The notes: generated from the sequence alone by a model not told the origin. DNA of 64,000 nt from Maricaulis sp. (GCF_017642925.1 NZ_JAEPOL010000008.1:62001-126000), one strand, 5' to 3'; positions 1-10,045 are shown, counted from the first letter of the stretch. Translations and numbers: made by a program.

Positions 1-12
1 CGAGAGCGTCGA

Positions 13-2295
13 TCACCAGTTCGTCTCGAGCGTGACGCCGACGACCCGCGGCTGGCCGAGGATGGCGTAAGGGACGTTGCTCCGCCGGTACTGGAAATAG
101 TCCTCGTCGAACAGGTTGTTGACGAAGAGCGACACCGCCCAGCTGTCCTGTTCATAGCCGACAGACCCGTTGACGAGTGTCCGTGCAGCGACTTCCGATC
201 CGGCCTGGTTGACGCCGGTGACCGTGTACTCCTCGCTGCGATAGCTGCCGTTGAGATTGGCGAAGAGGCCATTGCTCCAGGTCCAGTTCGCGCCGGCGGC
301 CAGCGTCCAGGCCGGGGCGTAGGCGAATTCGGAGCCGGACAGGTCGTCGGTGGAGCTGCCATCGACGATGACGAAATCGTCGAACTCGGTCTTCGTGTGC
401 CCAAGCGAGGCATACCAGTCGAAGCCGCGGGATACCCGATGGGCCACTTCCAGCTCGAACCCGTAGAGATGCGAGCTGCCGGCATTTTCGGTCTGGGTAT
501 CGAAGTCGTTGAGGCCGAGATTGACCCACACCTGCTGGTCGGTCCAGTCGATGTAATAGGCGTTGGCGTTGACCGAGAGATCGCCGTCCAGCCACAGAGA
601 GCGCAGCGAGAGCTCGTAATTCCACGTGTATTCGGGATCGTAGGGCACGACGGTCGAGCGGGCGATGTTGACGGTCGAGCCGCCGGACCGGTAGCCGCGC
701 TGCACGATGGCGCTGGTCGAGAGATCGTCGGTCCAGTTGTAGGTCAGGCCGAGCTTGGGCAGGAAGGCTTCGAAATCGCGCGAGTCCGTCGGCGCCGAGG
801 CCCCGGCCTGGGCGACGAAGAGATCGACGACCTGGTTCAGGCCCGCAATCACCGGGGCGTAGGGACCGTACAGGGCCGGGTCCGGATAGGTGCCGGCGAA
901 CACCGCCGTCTGGTCCGAGGTGATGGTGTAGGTCTCGCGGTCATAGCGGAAGCCGCCGAGCAGGGTCAGCCTGGGCGTCAGCTCGAACCGGCCGTCGGCG
1001 AACAGGGCCGAGGTCTCGATCGAGGACGGAGCCTGGGACGCATAGGACACGGCAATCTGCGGCAGCGCCGACACGTAGAGGCCGGCGGCAAAGGCGGCCG
1101 TGGCGGCATCGAGCCCGAAGGGCGGGCCCTGCAGCACGCCGACCAGGGTGGTTTCCGGCGTATTCACGAGCGTGAGGCTGGAGCTTTTGTTGTCGACATC
1201 GCGATCCGACAGGTAGAGGCCGACCAGGCCCGTCAGGCGGTCGCCGGAATAATCGAGACGAAACTCCTGGGTCAGGGTCTCGGTCTCGTTATCCGTGTCG
1301 CCATAGGCTGCGGGCTGGGCGCTGAGATCGTTGTCATACTGGAGATAGGTATCGACCAGGCTCCAGGCCGTCAGGCTGGTCAGCACGAACCGGTCGGTCA
1401 GCTCGTAGTCGATATTGAGCGTGACCATGTCGGTTGTTGAATCGTTGGAATTGGGCGCGTCGGACGTGTTGATCCGGTTGTCGAAGAAGTCCGGCGTATC
1501 CGTGCGGATATAAGTGTAGGGATAGCCCGACTCCTGTTCGTAGTGCGTATAGCTGCCCAGGACCGACAGGCCGGGCACGGCGTCCGGTTCGATCAGCAAG
1601 CGCGCACGGGCGTGCAGGTTGGACACGCCGTCCACCGTGCCGCCGCGCGTCGGATTGTCGACGATGCCGTCAAACTCGCGGTTCTCCACCGCGATGTGGA
1701 AAGCGATCTGGTCCTCCACGATCGGGCCGCCGCCGGCGAAGGAGAGGGTTACATCGTCCTGATCCGTCGCGGACAGGCGGGCGCGGGCATCCCATTCCCA
1801 GGTCGGCGCGCGGGACTGGACGACGATCGCGCCGGCCAGCGAGTTGCGGCCCTGCAGGGTGGATTGCGGACCGCGCAGGATTTCCACCTGCTCGACATCC
1901 CACATGTTGAAGGGGCCGGCCGATGTGCCGGTCACGCCGTCGGGCACGGCCACGCCATCGACATAGATGCTGGCCAGGCCGCCGGTGCCGCCGCCGGAGA
2001 CATTATGGCTGGAGATGCCGCGGATGGTGAATTCGGTCGGGCCGTAGGTCTCGCCGACATTGGCGGTGCGGTTCACGATGTCGAACAGGGTGCGGATATT
2101 CTCGTTCTCGATCCGCTCGGCCGTGGTGACTGCAACACTGGTGGGCGTGTCCTGCAGCGAGCGTTCGATCTTCTCGCCCAGGATGGTGATGACATCCTCG
2201 TTGCTGTCCGCCGCCTCCTGGGCCGTTGCAGGCTGAGCCAGGCCGAAGACCAGGATGCTGGCCGTTCCGGCCAGCAGGAATTGACGATTGAACAC
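13..2295 (-). CDS. TonB-dependent outer-membrane receptor
   Basis: Outer-membrane receptor of the TonB-dependent family, probably for a siderophore or other large ligand. I prefer the GTG at 2295, giving 760 aa: a GAGGGG Shine-Dalgarno lies 7-8 nt upstream, and the product then begins with a clean signal peptide ending in ATAQ at about residue 24. An in-frame ATG at 2367 would add 24 charged residues ahead of the signal peptide. The plug domain follows (motifs QVEILRGPQST and GRNSLAGAIVV), then a long beta-barrel ending in an aromatic residue (ETNW). DVITILG near the mature N-terminus may be the TonB box. An inverted repeat resembling a Fur-type box lies just upstream, which supports iron control. 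The ligand cannot be told from sequence. Confidence 0.93.
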   Translation of the reverse strand: MFNRQFLLAGTASILVFGLAQPATAQEAADSNEDVITILGEKIERSLQDTPTSVAVTTAERIENENIRTLFDIVNRTANVGETYGPTEFTIRGISSHNVSGGGTGGLASIYVDGVAVPDGVTGTSAGPFNMWDVEQVEILRGPQSTLQGRNSLAGAIVVQSRAPTWEWDARARLSATDQDDVTLSFAGGGPIVEDQIAFHIAVENREFDGIVDNPTRGGTVDGVSNLHARARLLIEPDAVPGLSVLGSYTHYEQESGYPYTYIRTDTPDFFDNRINTSDAPNSNDSTTDMVTLNIDYELTDRFVLTSLTAWSLVDTYLQYDNDLSAQPAAYGDTDNETETLTQEFRLDYSGDRLTGLVGLYLSDRDVDNKSSSLTLVNTPETTLVGVLQGPPFGLDAATAAFAAGLYVSALPQIAVSYASQAPSSIETSALFADGRFELTPRLTLLGGFRYDRETYTITSDQTAVFAGTYPDPALYGPYAPVIAGLNQVVDLFVAQAGASAPTDSRDFEAFLPKLGLTYNWTDDLSTSAIVQRGYRSGGSTVNIARSTVVPYDPEYTWNYELSLRSLWLDGDLSVNANAYYIDWTDQQVWVNLGLNDFDTQTENAGSSHLYGFELEVAHRVSRGFDWYASLGHTKTEFDDFVIVDGSSTDDLSGSEFAYAPAWTLAAGANWTWSNGLFANLNGSYRSEEYTVTGVNQAGSEVAARTLVNGSVGYEQDSWAVSLFVNNLFDEDYFQYRRSNVPYAILGQPRVVGVTLETNW

Positions 2296-2343
2296 GGTGA
2301 GCCCCCTCGATGTTGATCGGATGCGGGTCTTGTCATTGTTACA

Positions 2344-2362
2344 AATGCGAGTCAATCGCATT
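2344..2362. promoter_or_regulatory. Fur-like inverted repeat upstream of TonB receptor
   Basis: AATGCGA-N5-TCGCATT is a perfect 7-bp inverted repeat about 50 bp upstream of the receptor GTG start. Its 15-bp core (TGCGA-N5-TCGCA) has the same length and outer bases as the palindrome at 2944-2958. It matches the TGCRA...TYGCA pattern of alphaproteobacterial Fur/Mur boxes. Iron repression of the receptor is inferred. Confidence 0.6.
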
Positions 2363-2460
2363 CTCATCTAGGCGCTGATGCGGGAGGTGCAGCAAGAGGG
2401 GGGACAGGCGGGCAGGCGATCCCGCTGGCGGGTTTCGGCCGGGCGGGCAGATTGCGTCAT

Positions 2461-2934
2461 ATGAACGCACGATCCGTCCGGCCCCTTCCGATTCTCCGCC
2501 TGATCGACCCGGTCTGGCCGCCCTTGCTGCTGGCGGCGTGCTGTCTCGTCCTTGCCTTCGCGATTTCCCCCTTCTTGTGGCTCGACGCGCTGGCGATACT
2601 GGGATGCGGTGTGCTGGTGCTGGATACGGCGGCGCGCTACCGCCAATACCGTGTGCTGCGCATGGCGTTGCGCCAGGCCAATGGCGTGACCGGACGGGCC
2701 CGGCGGCTCTTCCGGCGTGCCCGGGGGACATGGTGCACACGCCGGGCAGCCCTGGCGGCGGCGCATGCCGAGGGGTTCGGCCGTGAGGCCCGGGCACTGG
2801 TCTGCCGGTGGGGCTATCGCCCCTGGCATATTTTTCCGGACGGGACCTTCACCCGCCGCTCGCCCTTCCTCCGGTTCGCCTTCTGGCGCTCGGTTGTCGG
2901 GCTGGAGCGGCGCGGGCAGGGCCATCCCGGCTGA
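2461..2934 (+). CDS. small membrane protein of unknown function
   Basis: I do not recognise a family. The 157-aa product (ATG at 2461; an in-frame TTG lies at 2452) has two adjacent hydrophobic segments at about residues 16-33 and 36-55. These are followed by a strongly basic, Arg-rich cytoplasm-like tail with a WGYRPWHIFPDG segment. It has no convincing Shine-Dalgarno. A minus-strand open frame covers the same bases, but its product is low-complexity and hydrophilic, so the plus frame with membrane segments is the better call. It lies between two iron-box-like palindromes, upstream of the complex I operon. Confidence 0.55.
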   Translation: MNARSVRPLPILRLIDPVWPPLLLAACCLVLAFAISPFLWLDALAILGCGVLVLDTAARYRQYRVLRMALRQANGVTGRARRLFRRARGTWCTRRAALAAAHAEGFGREARALVCRWGYRPWHIFPDGTFTRRSPFLRFAFWRSVVGLERRGQGHPG

Positions 2935-2943
2935 TTTCGATAT

Positions 2944-2958
2944 TGCAAATCATTTGCA
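2944..2958. promoter_or_regulatory. Fur/Mur-type box upstream of nuo operon
   Basis: A perfect 7-1-7 palindrome, TGCAAAT-C-ATTTGCA, in the form known for alphaproteobacterial Fur/Mur operators. It lies upstream of a TATATT -10 candidate at 2981-2986, and the hexamer spaced for a -35 is poor. The box centre (2951) would then be about 42 bp before the start of transcription, the place of an activator. Regulation of nuoA-N by an iron-sensing Fur protein is inferred. Confidence 0.6.
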
Positions 2959-2980
2959 TTTATTGTTCGCTGTGTGTCGC

Positions 2981-2986
2981 TATATT
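2981..2986 (+). promoter_or_regulatory. candidate nuo promoter -10 element
   Basis: TATATT, with no good -35 hexamer 15-18 bp upstream (candidates ATTTAT, TTTATT, TTATTG), as in activator-dependent promoters. Transcription would start near 2993, leaving a leader of about 175 nt before nuoA. Confidence 0.35.
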
Positions 2987-3002
2987 CGTCAGAACTGACA
3001 GA

Positions 3003-3038
3003 GGGCGGCCTTTAGGCCTTGCCCGCAGCGCCGCTGCG
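3003..3038 (+). other. structured leader of the nuo transcript
   Basis: Two GC-rich hairpins lie side by side in the likely 5' untranslated region. One is GGGC/GGCC around a TTTA loop (3003-3024, with a TT bulge). The other is CGCAGC-GCC-GCTGCG (3024-3038). No T-run follows, so I do not call a terminator. I see no known riboswitch. Confidence 0.35.
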
Positions 3039-3167
3039 CTCTAGCTTCCGCGCCAAATCGGGCAGGGGGTCCCGTTGCCGGTGGTTGATTCGTCCCGAGG
3101 CGGATCACACCTTGAAAACAACGGCCTCCCGCACCGCAAAACCGACGCTAGAAGGCGAGGCTTGGCG

Positions 3168-3536
3168 ATGGACGCGCTGCTTCTCGATTACCTGCCCATC
3201 CTGATCTTTTTCGGACTGGCCACTGCGATCGGCCTCGGCTTCATGCTGGCCGCTTTCGTCATCGCGCCGTCAAAGCCGGACCCCGAAAAGGTCTCGACCT
3301 ATGAATGCGGCTTCAACGCCTTCGACGACGCCCGCATGAAATTCGACGTGCGATTCTATCTCGTCGCCATCCTGTTCATCATTTTCGACCTGGAAGTCGC
3401 CTTCCTCTTCCCCTGGGCCGTGACCCTGCGGGAGCATCTGGGCGAGTTCGAGTTCTGGTCGATGATGGTGTTCCTGGGAGTTCTCACCATCGGCTTCATT
3501 TACGAGCTGAAAAAAGGCGCGCTGGATTGGGAGTAG
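3168..3536 (+). CDS. nuoA: NADH-quinone oxidoreductase subunit A
   Basis: Membrane subunit of respiratory complex I, at the junction of the membrane arm and the peripheral arm. The 122-aa product has three membrane segments (about 8-30, 62-84, 94-112), the family motif YECG at 45-48 and [11 protein letters not shown] at 73-83. The frame stays open upstream to 3075, but the ATG at 3168 is preceded by AAGGCGAGG and gives the usual family length. It is the first gene of the complete nuoA-N operon; nuoB follows after 6 nt. Confidence 0.96.
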   Translation: MDALLLDYLPILIFFGLATAIGLGFMLAAFVIAPSKPDPEKVSTYECGFNAFDDARMKFDVRFYLVAILFIIFDLEVAFLFPWAVTLREHLGEFEFWSMMVFLGVLTIGFIYELKKGALDWE

Positions 3537-3542
3537 TCCACC

Positions 3543-4109
3543 ATGGCATCTGATCTGACCCCTCATGCCGGCATGGCCGGACGCGCGACCGTTCCCGGCT
3601 ATGACCCGAAGAAACACGACCCGTTCTTTGACGGCGTCAGCGATGCGCTGGCCGACAAGGGCTTCGTGGTCGCCGCTGCCGACGATCTCGTCACCTGGGC
3701 CCGTACCGGCTCGCTGATGTGGATGACGTTCGGCCTGGCTTGTTGCGCCGTCGAAATGATGCAGGCCTCGATGCCGCGTTACGACGTCGAGCGTTTCGGC
3801 TTTGCGCCGCGGGCCTCCCCGCGCCAGTCGGACGTGATGATTGTCGCCGGCACGCTCACCAACAAGATGGCGCCGGCCCTGCGCAAGGTCTACGACCAGA
3901 TGCCCGAGCCGCGCTACGTTATCTCGATGGGTTCGTGCGCCAATGGCGGCGGGTATTATCATTATTCCTATTCGGTCGTGCGCGGTTGTGACCGCATCGT
4001 CCCGGTCGACGTCTATGTGCCGGGCTGCCCGCCCACCGCAGAGGCGCTGGTATACGGCATTCTTCAACTGCAAAAGAAGATCCGCCGTGAAGGCTCGATC
4101 GAACGGTGA
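3543..4109 (+). CDS. nuoB: NADH-quinone oxidoreductase subunit B
   Basis: Peripheral-arm subunit of complex I that carries the [4Fe-4S] cluster N2, the last cluster before quinone. The 188-aa product contains the tandem cysteines C67-C68 ([10 protein letters not shown]), C132 ([10 protein letters not shown]) and C162 ([11 protein letters not shown]), the four N2 ligands. The N-terminal 45 residues are a variable extension common in alphaproteobacteria. It lies 6 nt after nuoA, and its stop overlaps the region just upstream of nuoC. Confidence 0.97.
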   Translation: MASDLTPHAGMAGRATVPGYDPKKHDPFFDGVSDALADKGFVVAAADDLVTWARTGSLMWMTFGLACCAVEMMQASMPRYDVERFGFAPRASPRQSDVMIVAGTLTNKMAPALRKVYDQMPEPRYVISMGSCANGGGYYHYSYSVVRGCDRIVPVDVYVPGCPPTAEALVYGILQLQKKIRREGSIER

Positions 4110-4135
4110 TGGCAGGCGCGAGGAGTGACAAGGCG

Positions 4136-4738
4136 ATGAGCGAAGCTCTCAAGGTTCTCGGCGAGCACATCCAGGCGGGTCAGCCCACGGCTGTTACCGG
4201 CTGGACTGTGACCCAGGGCGAGCTGACCGTGACGATCCATCGCGACCAGGTCGAGGATGTGATCACCTGGCTGCGCGACGAGCCGGCCTGCAAGTTCACG
4301 ACGCTGGTCGATATCTGCGGTGTCGACTATCCGCAGCGCGCCGAGCGGTTCGAAGTGGTCTACCACCTGCTCTCCATGCACCAGAACCACCGGGTGCGCG
4401 TGAAGCTGTCGACGGATGAGGAGAACCCGGTTGCCTCGATCCATCATGTCTACCCGGTTGCCGACTGGTTCGAGCGCGAGGCGTTCGACATGTACGGCAT
4501 CGTCTTCTCCGGCCATCCGGATCTGCGCCGCCTGCTGACCGATTACGGTTTCGAGGGCTATCCGCTGCGCAAGGACTTCCCGCTCACCGGCTATGTCGAA
4601 GTGCGCTGGGACGAGGAGCAGAAACGCGTGGTCTACGAACCGGTCGAACTGGTCCAGGAATACCGCGACTTCGATTTCATGAGCCCGTGGGAAGGCGCCA
4701 AATACGTCATCCCGGGCGACGAGAAGGCGGAGGGCTAG
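4136..4738 (+). CDS. nuoC: NADH-quinone oxidoreductase subunit C
   Basis: 30-kDa-type peripheral subunit of complex I, 200 aa from the ATG at 4136, which has AGGAG at 4121-4125. An in-frame GTG at 4106 would overlap nuoB and add ten residues without a good ribosome site. The family signature is present: [10 protein letters not shown], then [14 protein letters not shown] and PLRKDFPL in the C-terminal third. nuoC and nuoD are separate genes here, unlike the fused nuoCD of Escherichia coli. Confidence 0.96.
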   Translation: MSEALKVLGEHIQAGQPTAVTGWTVTQGELTVTIHRDQVEDVITWLRDEPACKFTTLVDICGVDYPQRAERFEVVYHLLSMHQNHRVRVKLSTDEENPVASIHHVYPVADWFEREAFDMYGIVFSGHPDLRRLLTDYGFEGYPLRKDFPLTGYVEVRWDEEQKRVVYEPVELVQEYRDFDFMSPWEGAKYVIPGDEKAEG

Positions 4739-4742
4739 AGCC

Positions 4743-5948
4743 ATGGCTGCCGACGACATGACGCAATCCGGCGAACGCAAGTTCACCCTCAATTTCGGTC
4801 CCCAGCACCCGGCCGCCCACGGCGTGCTGCGTCTCGTGCTGGAGCTGGACGGTGAGGTGGTCGAACGCGTCGATCCGCATATCGGCCTTCTGCACCGCGG
4901 CACCGAGAAGCTGCTGGAGCACAAGACCTATCTCCAGGGCATCGGCTATTTCGACCGTCTCGACTATGTCGCCCCGATGAACCAGGAGCACGCCTTCTGC
5001 ATGGCGGCCGAGCGTCTGGCCGGGATCACCGTGCCCAAGCGCGGCCAGTATGTGCGCGTGCTCTACTGCGAGATCGGCCGTATCCTGAATCACCTGCTCA
5101 ACGTGACGACCCAGGCCATGGACGTCGGCGCCCTGACGCCGCCGCTCTGGGGCTTCGAGGAGCGCGAGAAGCTGATGGTGTTCTACGAGCGCGCTTCGGG
5201 CAGCCGCATGCACGCTCACTATTTCCGTCCCGGCGGTGTCCACCAGGATCTGCCGCCGAAACTGGTCGAGGACATCCGTGCCTGGTGCGACCAGTTCCCG
5301 GAAAAGCTCGACGATATCGACAGCCTCCTGACCGAAAACCGCATCTTCAAGCAGCGCAATGTCGATATCGGCGTGGTGACCAAGGAAGACGTGCTCGCCT
5401 GGGGTTTCTCCGGCGTGATGGTGCGCGGTTCGGGCCTGGCCTGGGATCTGCGCCGCGCGCAGCCCTATGAAGTCTATGACGAGCTGGAATTCAACATTCC
5501 GGTGGGCAAGCACGGCGATTGCTATGATCGCTATCTGTGCCGCATGGAAGAGATGCGCGAGAGCGTGAAAATCATGATCCAGTGCTGCGACTGGCTCATG
5601 AAGGAGGAGAATGCGGGCGAGGTGCTGGCCACCGACTCGAAATTCTCGCCGCCGCGCCGCGCCGAGATGAAGCGCTCGATGGAAGCGCTCATCCAGCACT
5701 TCAAACTCTACACTGAAGGCGTCCACGTCGAGGCCGGCGAGGTCTATGCCGCCGTCGAGGCGCCGAAGGGCGAGTTCGGCGTCTACCTGATCGCCGACGG
5801 TTCCAACAAGCCGTATCGCGTGAAGATCCGGGCCCCCGGCTTCCCGCACCTGGCCGCCATGGACTTCATGAGCCGTGGCCACATGCTGGCCGATGTGTCG
5901 GCCATTATCGGCTCGCTTGATGTCGTGTTCGGGGAGATCGACCGATGA
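4743..5948 (+). CDS. nuoD: NADH-quinone oxidoreductase subunit D
   Basis: 49-kDa-type subunit of complex I that, with NuoB, forms the quinone-binding cavity. It is related to the large subunit of [NiFe] hydrogenases but lacks the metal-binding cysteines. The 401-aa product begins with [14 protein letters not shown] and has [10 protein letters not shown] and the conserved C-terminal [11 protein letters not shown]. It starts 4 nt after nuoC, and its stop codon overlaps the nuoE start (ATGA). Confidence 0.97.
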   Translation: MAADDMTQSGERKFTLNFGPQHPAAHGVLRLVLELDGEVVERVDPHIGLLHRGTEKLLEHKTYLQGIGYFDRLDYVAPMNQEHAFCMAAERLAGITVPKRGQYVRVLYCEIGRILNHLLNVTTQAMDVGALTPPLWGFEEREKLMVFYERASGSRMHAHYFRPGGVHQDLPPKLVEDIRAWCDQFPEKLDDIDSLLTENRIFKQRNVDIGVVTKEDVLAWGFSGVMVRGSGLAWDLRRAQPYEVYDELEFNIPVGKHGDCYDRYLCRMEEMRESVKIMIQCCDWLMKEENAGEVLATDSKFSPPRRAEMKRSMEALIQHFKLYTEGVHVEAGEVYAAVEAPKGEFGVYLIADGSNKPYRVKIRAPGFPHLAAMDFMSRGHMLADVSAIIGSLDVVFGEIDR

Positions 5949-6619
5949 GCGTTCGACGCTTGGCAAAGGACCAGCCCGAGAGCTTCGCCTTCAACAAGAA
6001 GAGCGAGGACGAGATCAAGTTCTGGCTGGCGAAATATCCCGAGGAAAAGAAAGCCTCGGCCGTCATCCCCATGCTGTGGATCGCACAGAAGCAGGAAGGC
6101 TGGGTCTGCGAGCCCGCCATCCGCGAGATCGCCGACCGGCTGGAGATGCCCTATATCCGCGTCTACGAGGTCGCGACCTTCTACACCATGTTCAACCTGG
6201 CCCCGGTCGGTGAGCATCTGATCCAGGTCTGCGGCACCACGCCGTGCATGCTGCGCGGGTCGGACGAGCTGATCTCGGTGTGCAAGAACCGCATCGGCAA
6301 GCAGCACGAGATTTCCGAGGACGGCAAGTTCACCTGGGTCGAGGTGGAGTGCATGGGCGCCTGCGCCAATGCCCCGATGATCCAGCTCGCGAACAAGGAT
6401 GGCGACCATTACATCGAGGATCTCGACGCGGAGAGCTTCGAGAAACTGCTCGATGACCTCGCCGCCGGCAAGAAGGTCAAGTACGGCCCGCAATCCGAGC
6501 GCAATGCGTCCGAGCCGCATGGCACCAAGGTGCTGACCGATGAGAGCCTCTATGACGGCTCGCGCGCCAAGCCGGTCACGCTTCCCAATACCGGCAAGTC
6601 CGAAAAGGCGGAGGGCTAA
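5945..6619 (+). CDS. nuoE: NADH-quinone oxidoreductase subunit E
   Basis: 24-kDa-type subunit of the NADH dehydrogenase module of complex I. It carries the [2Fe-2S] cluster N1a, bound by C96, C101, C136 and C140 (CGTTPC and CMGAC). The 224-aa product has a C-terminal tail of about 50 residues beyond the thioredoxin-like fold, a common extension in alphaproteobacteria. The start overlaps the nuoD stop by 4 nt, which suggests translational coupling. Confidence 0.96.
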   Translation: MSVRRLAKDQPESFAFNKKSEDEIKFWLAKYPEEKKASAVIPMLWIAQKQEGWVCEPAIREIADRLEMPYIRVYEVATFYTMFNLAPVGEHLIQVCGTTPCMLRGSDELISVCKNRIGKQHEISEDGKFTWVEVECMGACANAPMIQLANKDGDHYIEDLDAESFEKLLDDLAAGKKVKYGPQSERNASEPHGTKVLTDESLYDGSRAKPVTLPNTGKSEKAEG

Positions 6620-6622
6620 GTC

Positions 6623-7936
6623 ATGACCCAGCTTCTCCAGGACAAGGACCGTATCTTCACCAATCTGTTCGGCCACCACGACCCCGGTCTGGACGGCGCC
6701 AAGCAGCGGGGTGCATGGAATGGGACCAAGGAAATCCTCGAACAGGGCCGCGACTGGATCATCGACCAGATGAAGGCGTCAGGCCTGCGCGGCCGCGGCG
6801 GCGCCGGTTTCCCGACCGGTCTGAAATGGTCCTTCATGCCCAAGGAAGTGGGCGCACGTCCGCACTATCTCGTCGTCAATGCCGACGAGTCCGAGCCGGG
6901 CACGTGCAAGGACCGCGAGATCATGCGCCACGATCCGCACCTTCTCATCGAAGGCTGCCTGATCGCGTCATTCTCGATGCAGGCACACGCCTGCTACATC
7001 TATCTGCGCGGTGAGTATGTCACCGAGCGCCTGGCGATGGAAAAGGCCGTCAAGGAGGCCTATGAGGCCAAGCTGATCGGCGAGAAAAACGTCCATGGCT
7101 GGCCGTTCCACGTCTATATCCATCACGGCGCTGGCGCCTATATCTGCGGCGAGGAAACGGCCCTGCTGGAAAGCCTGGAAGGCAAGAAGGGCCAGCCGCG
7201 CCTGAAGCCGCCTTTCCCGGCCAATGCCGGTCTCTACGGCTGTCCGACCACGGTGAACAATGTCGAATCCATCGCGGTGGCCGGCACGATCCTGCGCCGC
7301 GGGGCGCAATGGTTCGCCTCTTTCGGCCGCGAGCGGAATGTCGGCACGAAGATCTTCTCGATCTCCGGCCATGTGAACAAGCCGTGCAATGTCGAAGAAG
7401 CCATGTCGATCCCGATGAAGACGCTCATCGAGACGCATGCCGGCGGCGTGCGCGGCGGCTGGGACAATCTCAAGGCCGTCATTCCGGGCGGCTCCTCGGT
7501 GTCGCTGTTGCCGAAGGATATCTGCGACGACGTGCTGATGGATTTCGACGCGCTGCAGGCGCACAAGTCCGGTCTGGGCACCGCCGCCGTCATCGTCATG
7601 GACAAGTCCACCGATGTGGTGAAGGCGATCGCGCGCATTTCCTACTTCTACCGCCATGAAAGCTGCGGCCAGTGCACGCCGTGCCGTGAAGGCACGGGCT
7701 GGATGTGGCGCGTGCTGGAGCGCATGGCGCGGGGCGAGAGCTCGATCGAGGAGATCGACATGCTGCTCGACGTTGCCGGCCAGGTGGAAGGCCACACGAT
7801 CTGTGCGCTCGGTGACGCGGCCGCCTGGCCCGTCCAGGGCCTGATCCGCCACTTCCGCGGCGAGATCGAGGAACGCATCAACAATTATCGCGCCGGCAAA
7901 CCCGTGTTTGTCAGCCAGACCGTTGCGGCAGAGTAG
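6623..7936 (+). CDS. nuoF: NADH-quinone oxidoreductase subunit F
   Basis: 51-kDa-type subunit of complex I that binds NADH, FMN and cluster N3. The 437-aa product shows the glycine-rich nucleotide motif [10 protein letters not shown] at 57-66, the second motif [13 protein letters not shown], and the four cluster ligands C348, C351, C354 (ESCGQCTPC) and C394 (TICALGD). Its Shine-Dalgarno (GGAGGG) lies inside the last codons of nuoE, 3 nt before the start codon gap. Confidence 0.97.
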   Translation: MTQLLQDKDRIFTNLFGHHDPGLDGAKQRGAWNGTKEILEQGRDWIIDQMKASGLRGRGGAGFPTGLKWSFMPKEVGARPHYLVVNADESEPGTCKDREIMRHDPHLLIEGCLIASFSMQAHACYIYLRGEYVTERLAMEKAVKEAYEAKLIGEKNVHGWPFHVYIHHGAGAYICGEETALLESLEGKKGQPRLKPPFPANAGLYGCPTTVNNVESIAVAGTILRRGAQWFASFGRERNVGTKIFSISGHVNKPCNVEEAMSIPMKTLIETHAGGVRGGWDNLKAVIPGGSSVSLLPKDICDDVLMDFDALQAHKSGLGTAAVIVMDKSTDVVKAIARISYFYRHESCGQCTPCREGTGWMWRVLERMARGESSIEEIDMLLDVAGQVEGHTICALGDAAAWPVQGLIRHFRGEIEERINNYRAGKPVFVSQTVAAE

Positions 7937-7948
7937 GGACTTCATCCA

Positions 7949-10042
7949 ATGAGCGACGACCTTCGCAAAATCGTAGTCGACGGTGAAGAAGTCGAAGTAC
8001 CGAATTCCTTCACGCTGTTGCAGGCTGCCGAGGCGGCCGGCCGGGAAATCCCGCGCTTTTGCTATCACGAGCGCCTGTCGGTCGCCGGCAATTGCCGGAT
8101 GTGCCTGGTGGAGCTCGTCGGCGCGCCGAAACCGGCTGCGTCCTGCGCCATGCAGGTGCGCGACATGCGCGGCGGGCCGAATGGCGAACCGCCGGCCATG
8201 AACACGCTGTCGCCGATGGTGAAGAAGGCGCGCGAAGGGGTGATGGAGTTCCTGCTCATCAACCACCCGCTGGACTGCCCGATCTGCGACCAGGGCGGCG
8301 AGTGTGACCTGCAGGACCAGTCGCTGGTCTATGGCCGCACCGGCTCGCGCTTCCCGGAAAACAAGCGCGCCGTCGAAGACAAGGAAATGGGTCCGATCAT
8401 CAAGACGGAGATGACGCGCTGCATCCAGTGCACGCGCTGCGTCCGCTTCGTCACCGAGGTCGCAGGCGTGCCGGAAATCGGCATGATCGGCCGCGGCGAG
8501 GATGCCGAGATCACGACCTATCTGGAAAACGCGGTGACGTCGGAACTGTCCGGCAATGTCATCGATCTGTGCCCGGTCGGTGCGCTGACCTCCAAGCCCT
8601 ACGCCTTCAACGCCCGTCCCTGGGAGCTGAAGAAGACCGAGACCGTCGATGTGATGGACGCGGTCGGCTCGAACATCCGCGTGGATGCCCGCGGCGGCGC
8701 CGTGCTGCGCATCCTGCCGCGCGTCCATGAGGGCGTGAACGAGGAATGGATTTCCGACAAGACGCGCTACGCCTGGGAAGGCCTTGGCAAGCGCCGTCTG
8801 GACAAACCCTATGTCCGCGAGAACGGCAAGCTGCGCGCCGCGAGCTGGAGCGAGGCGCTGGACGTGGCGGTCAAGCGCCTGTCGGGCGATGCCTCGAAGA
8901 TCGGCATGATCGCCGGCGATCTGTGCTCGGCAGAAGAGATGAAGGCGGCGAAGGATCTGGCCGATGCCCTGGGTATCGCCTCGATCGACTGCCGCCAGGA
9001 TGGCGCCAAGCTGGGTACCGGTCCGCGCCAGGAATACCTGTTCAACGCGACGATTGCGGGCATTGAGGAGGCAGACGCCATCCTCATCGTCGGCGCCAAT
9101 CCGCGCGTCGAGGCGGCCATCGTCAATGCGCGGATCCGCAAGACCTGGCTGCACAATGACACCAAGGTCGGCGTGATCGGCGAGCCGGTCGACCTGACCT
9201 ATGAGTACGAGCATGTCGGGACCGGCGCCAAGGATCTGGCCGGCCTGAAAAAGAAGCGCTCCGGCTTCATCAAGACGCTGAAGGACGCCAAGCGTCCGCT
9301 CATCCTGGTGGGTGCCGGTGCACTGGCCCGCGAGGACGGCGCCCAGGTGCTGCGCGCGGCCGGCGATCTGGCCGCTGCCGTTGGCGCTGTCAGCGAAGAC
9401 TGGAACGGTTTCTCGGTTCTGCACACGGCCGCCAGCCGCGTTGCGGGTCTCGATCTCGGCTTCGTGCCGGGCGAGGGCGGTCAGGATGTCGCCGGCATGC
9501 AGTCGGGCGGCATGGAGACGATTGTCCTCATGGGCGCCGACGAGCTGGACATATCGAAGTTCGGCGACGCCTTCGTCATCTATGTCGGCAGCCATGGCGA
9601 TGCCGGTGCCCACCGTGCCGATCTCGTACTGCCGGGTGCGGCCTGGACCGAACAGGACGGCCTGTTCGCCAACACTGAAGGCCGCGTGCAGCTGGCTTTC
9701 CGCTCGGTCTTCCCGAAGGGCGAGGCCAAGGAAAACTGGGCCATCTTCCGCGCGCTGTCCGAGCGTGTCGGCAAGACGCTGCCCTATGACAATCTCACCC
9801 AGCTGCGCCTGAAACTGTTCGAGGACGTTCCCGTGCTCGGCGGAATCGATCATGCCCCGGGAGCCGAAGGCGCGGCGGAGTTCGACGCCAAGTCGATCGG
9901 TGCCGACGGGGATGTCGCCGATGCGGCCTTCACGCCGGCGGTGCGCAATTTCTATTTCACCAACCCGGTTGCCCGGGCTTCCAAGACGCTGGCCGAATGC
10001 GCCGCGCTCAAGGACGCCCCGGCGGCAGTAGCGGCGGAGTAA
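7949..10042 (+). CDS. nuoG: NADH-quinone oxidoreductase subunit G
   Basis: 75-kDa-type iron-sulfur subunit of complex I, 697 aa. The N-terminal ferredoxin domain has C38, C49, C52 and C66. The next cluster is held by H107, C111, C114 and C120 (HPLDCPICDQGGEC). A third set begins in TRCIQCTRC and ends in LCPVGAL. The remaining two thirds are a molybdopterin-oxidoreductase-like domain without catalytic cofactor ligands, as is usual for the family. Spacing to nuoF is 12 nt and to nuoH 3 nt. Confidence 0.97.
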   Translation: MSDDLRKIVVDGEEVEVPNSFTLLQAAEAAGREIPRFCYHERLSVAGNCRMCLVELVGAPKPAASCAMQVRDMRGGPNGEPPAMNTLSPMVKKAREGVMEFLLINHPLDCPICDQGGECDLQDQSLVYGRTGSRFPENKRAVEDKEMGPIIKTEMTRCIQCTRCVRFVTEVAGVPEIGMIGRGEDAEITTYLENAVTSELSGNVIDLCPVGALTSKPYAFNARPWELKKTETVDVMDAVGSNIRVDARGGAVLRILPRVHEGVNEEWISDKTRYAWEGLGKRRLDKPYVRENGKLRAASWSEALDVAVKRLSGDASKIGMIAGDLCSAEEMKAAKDLADALGIASIDCRQDGAKLGTGPRQEYLFNATIAGIEEADAILIVGANPRVEAAIVNARIRKTWLHNDTKVGVIGEPVDLTYEYEHVGTGAKDLAGLKKKRSGFIKTLKDAKRPLILVGAGALAREDGAQVLRAAGDLAAAVGAVSEDWNGFSVLHTAASRVAGLDLGFVPGEGGQDVAGMQSGGMETIVLMGADELDISKFGDAFVIYVGSHGDAGAHRADLVLPGAAWTEQDGLFANTEGRVQLAFRSVFPKGEAKENWAIFRALSERVGKTLPYDNLTQLRLKLFEDVPVLGGIDHAPGAEGAAEFDAKSIGADGDVADAAFTPAVRNFYFTNPVARASKTLAECAALKDAPAAVAAE

Positions 10043-10045
10043 GCG

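Noticed and set aside
2368-2925. A 185-codon minus-strand frame overlapping the small membrane protein gene
   Set aside because: The product is hydrophilic, rich in Pro, Arg and Gly, with no ribosome site. The plus-strand frame gives a coherent two-helix protein.
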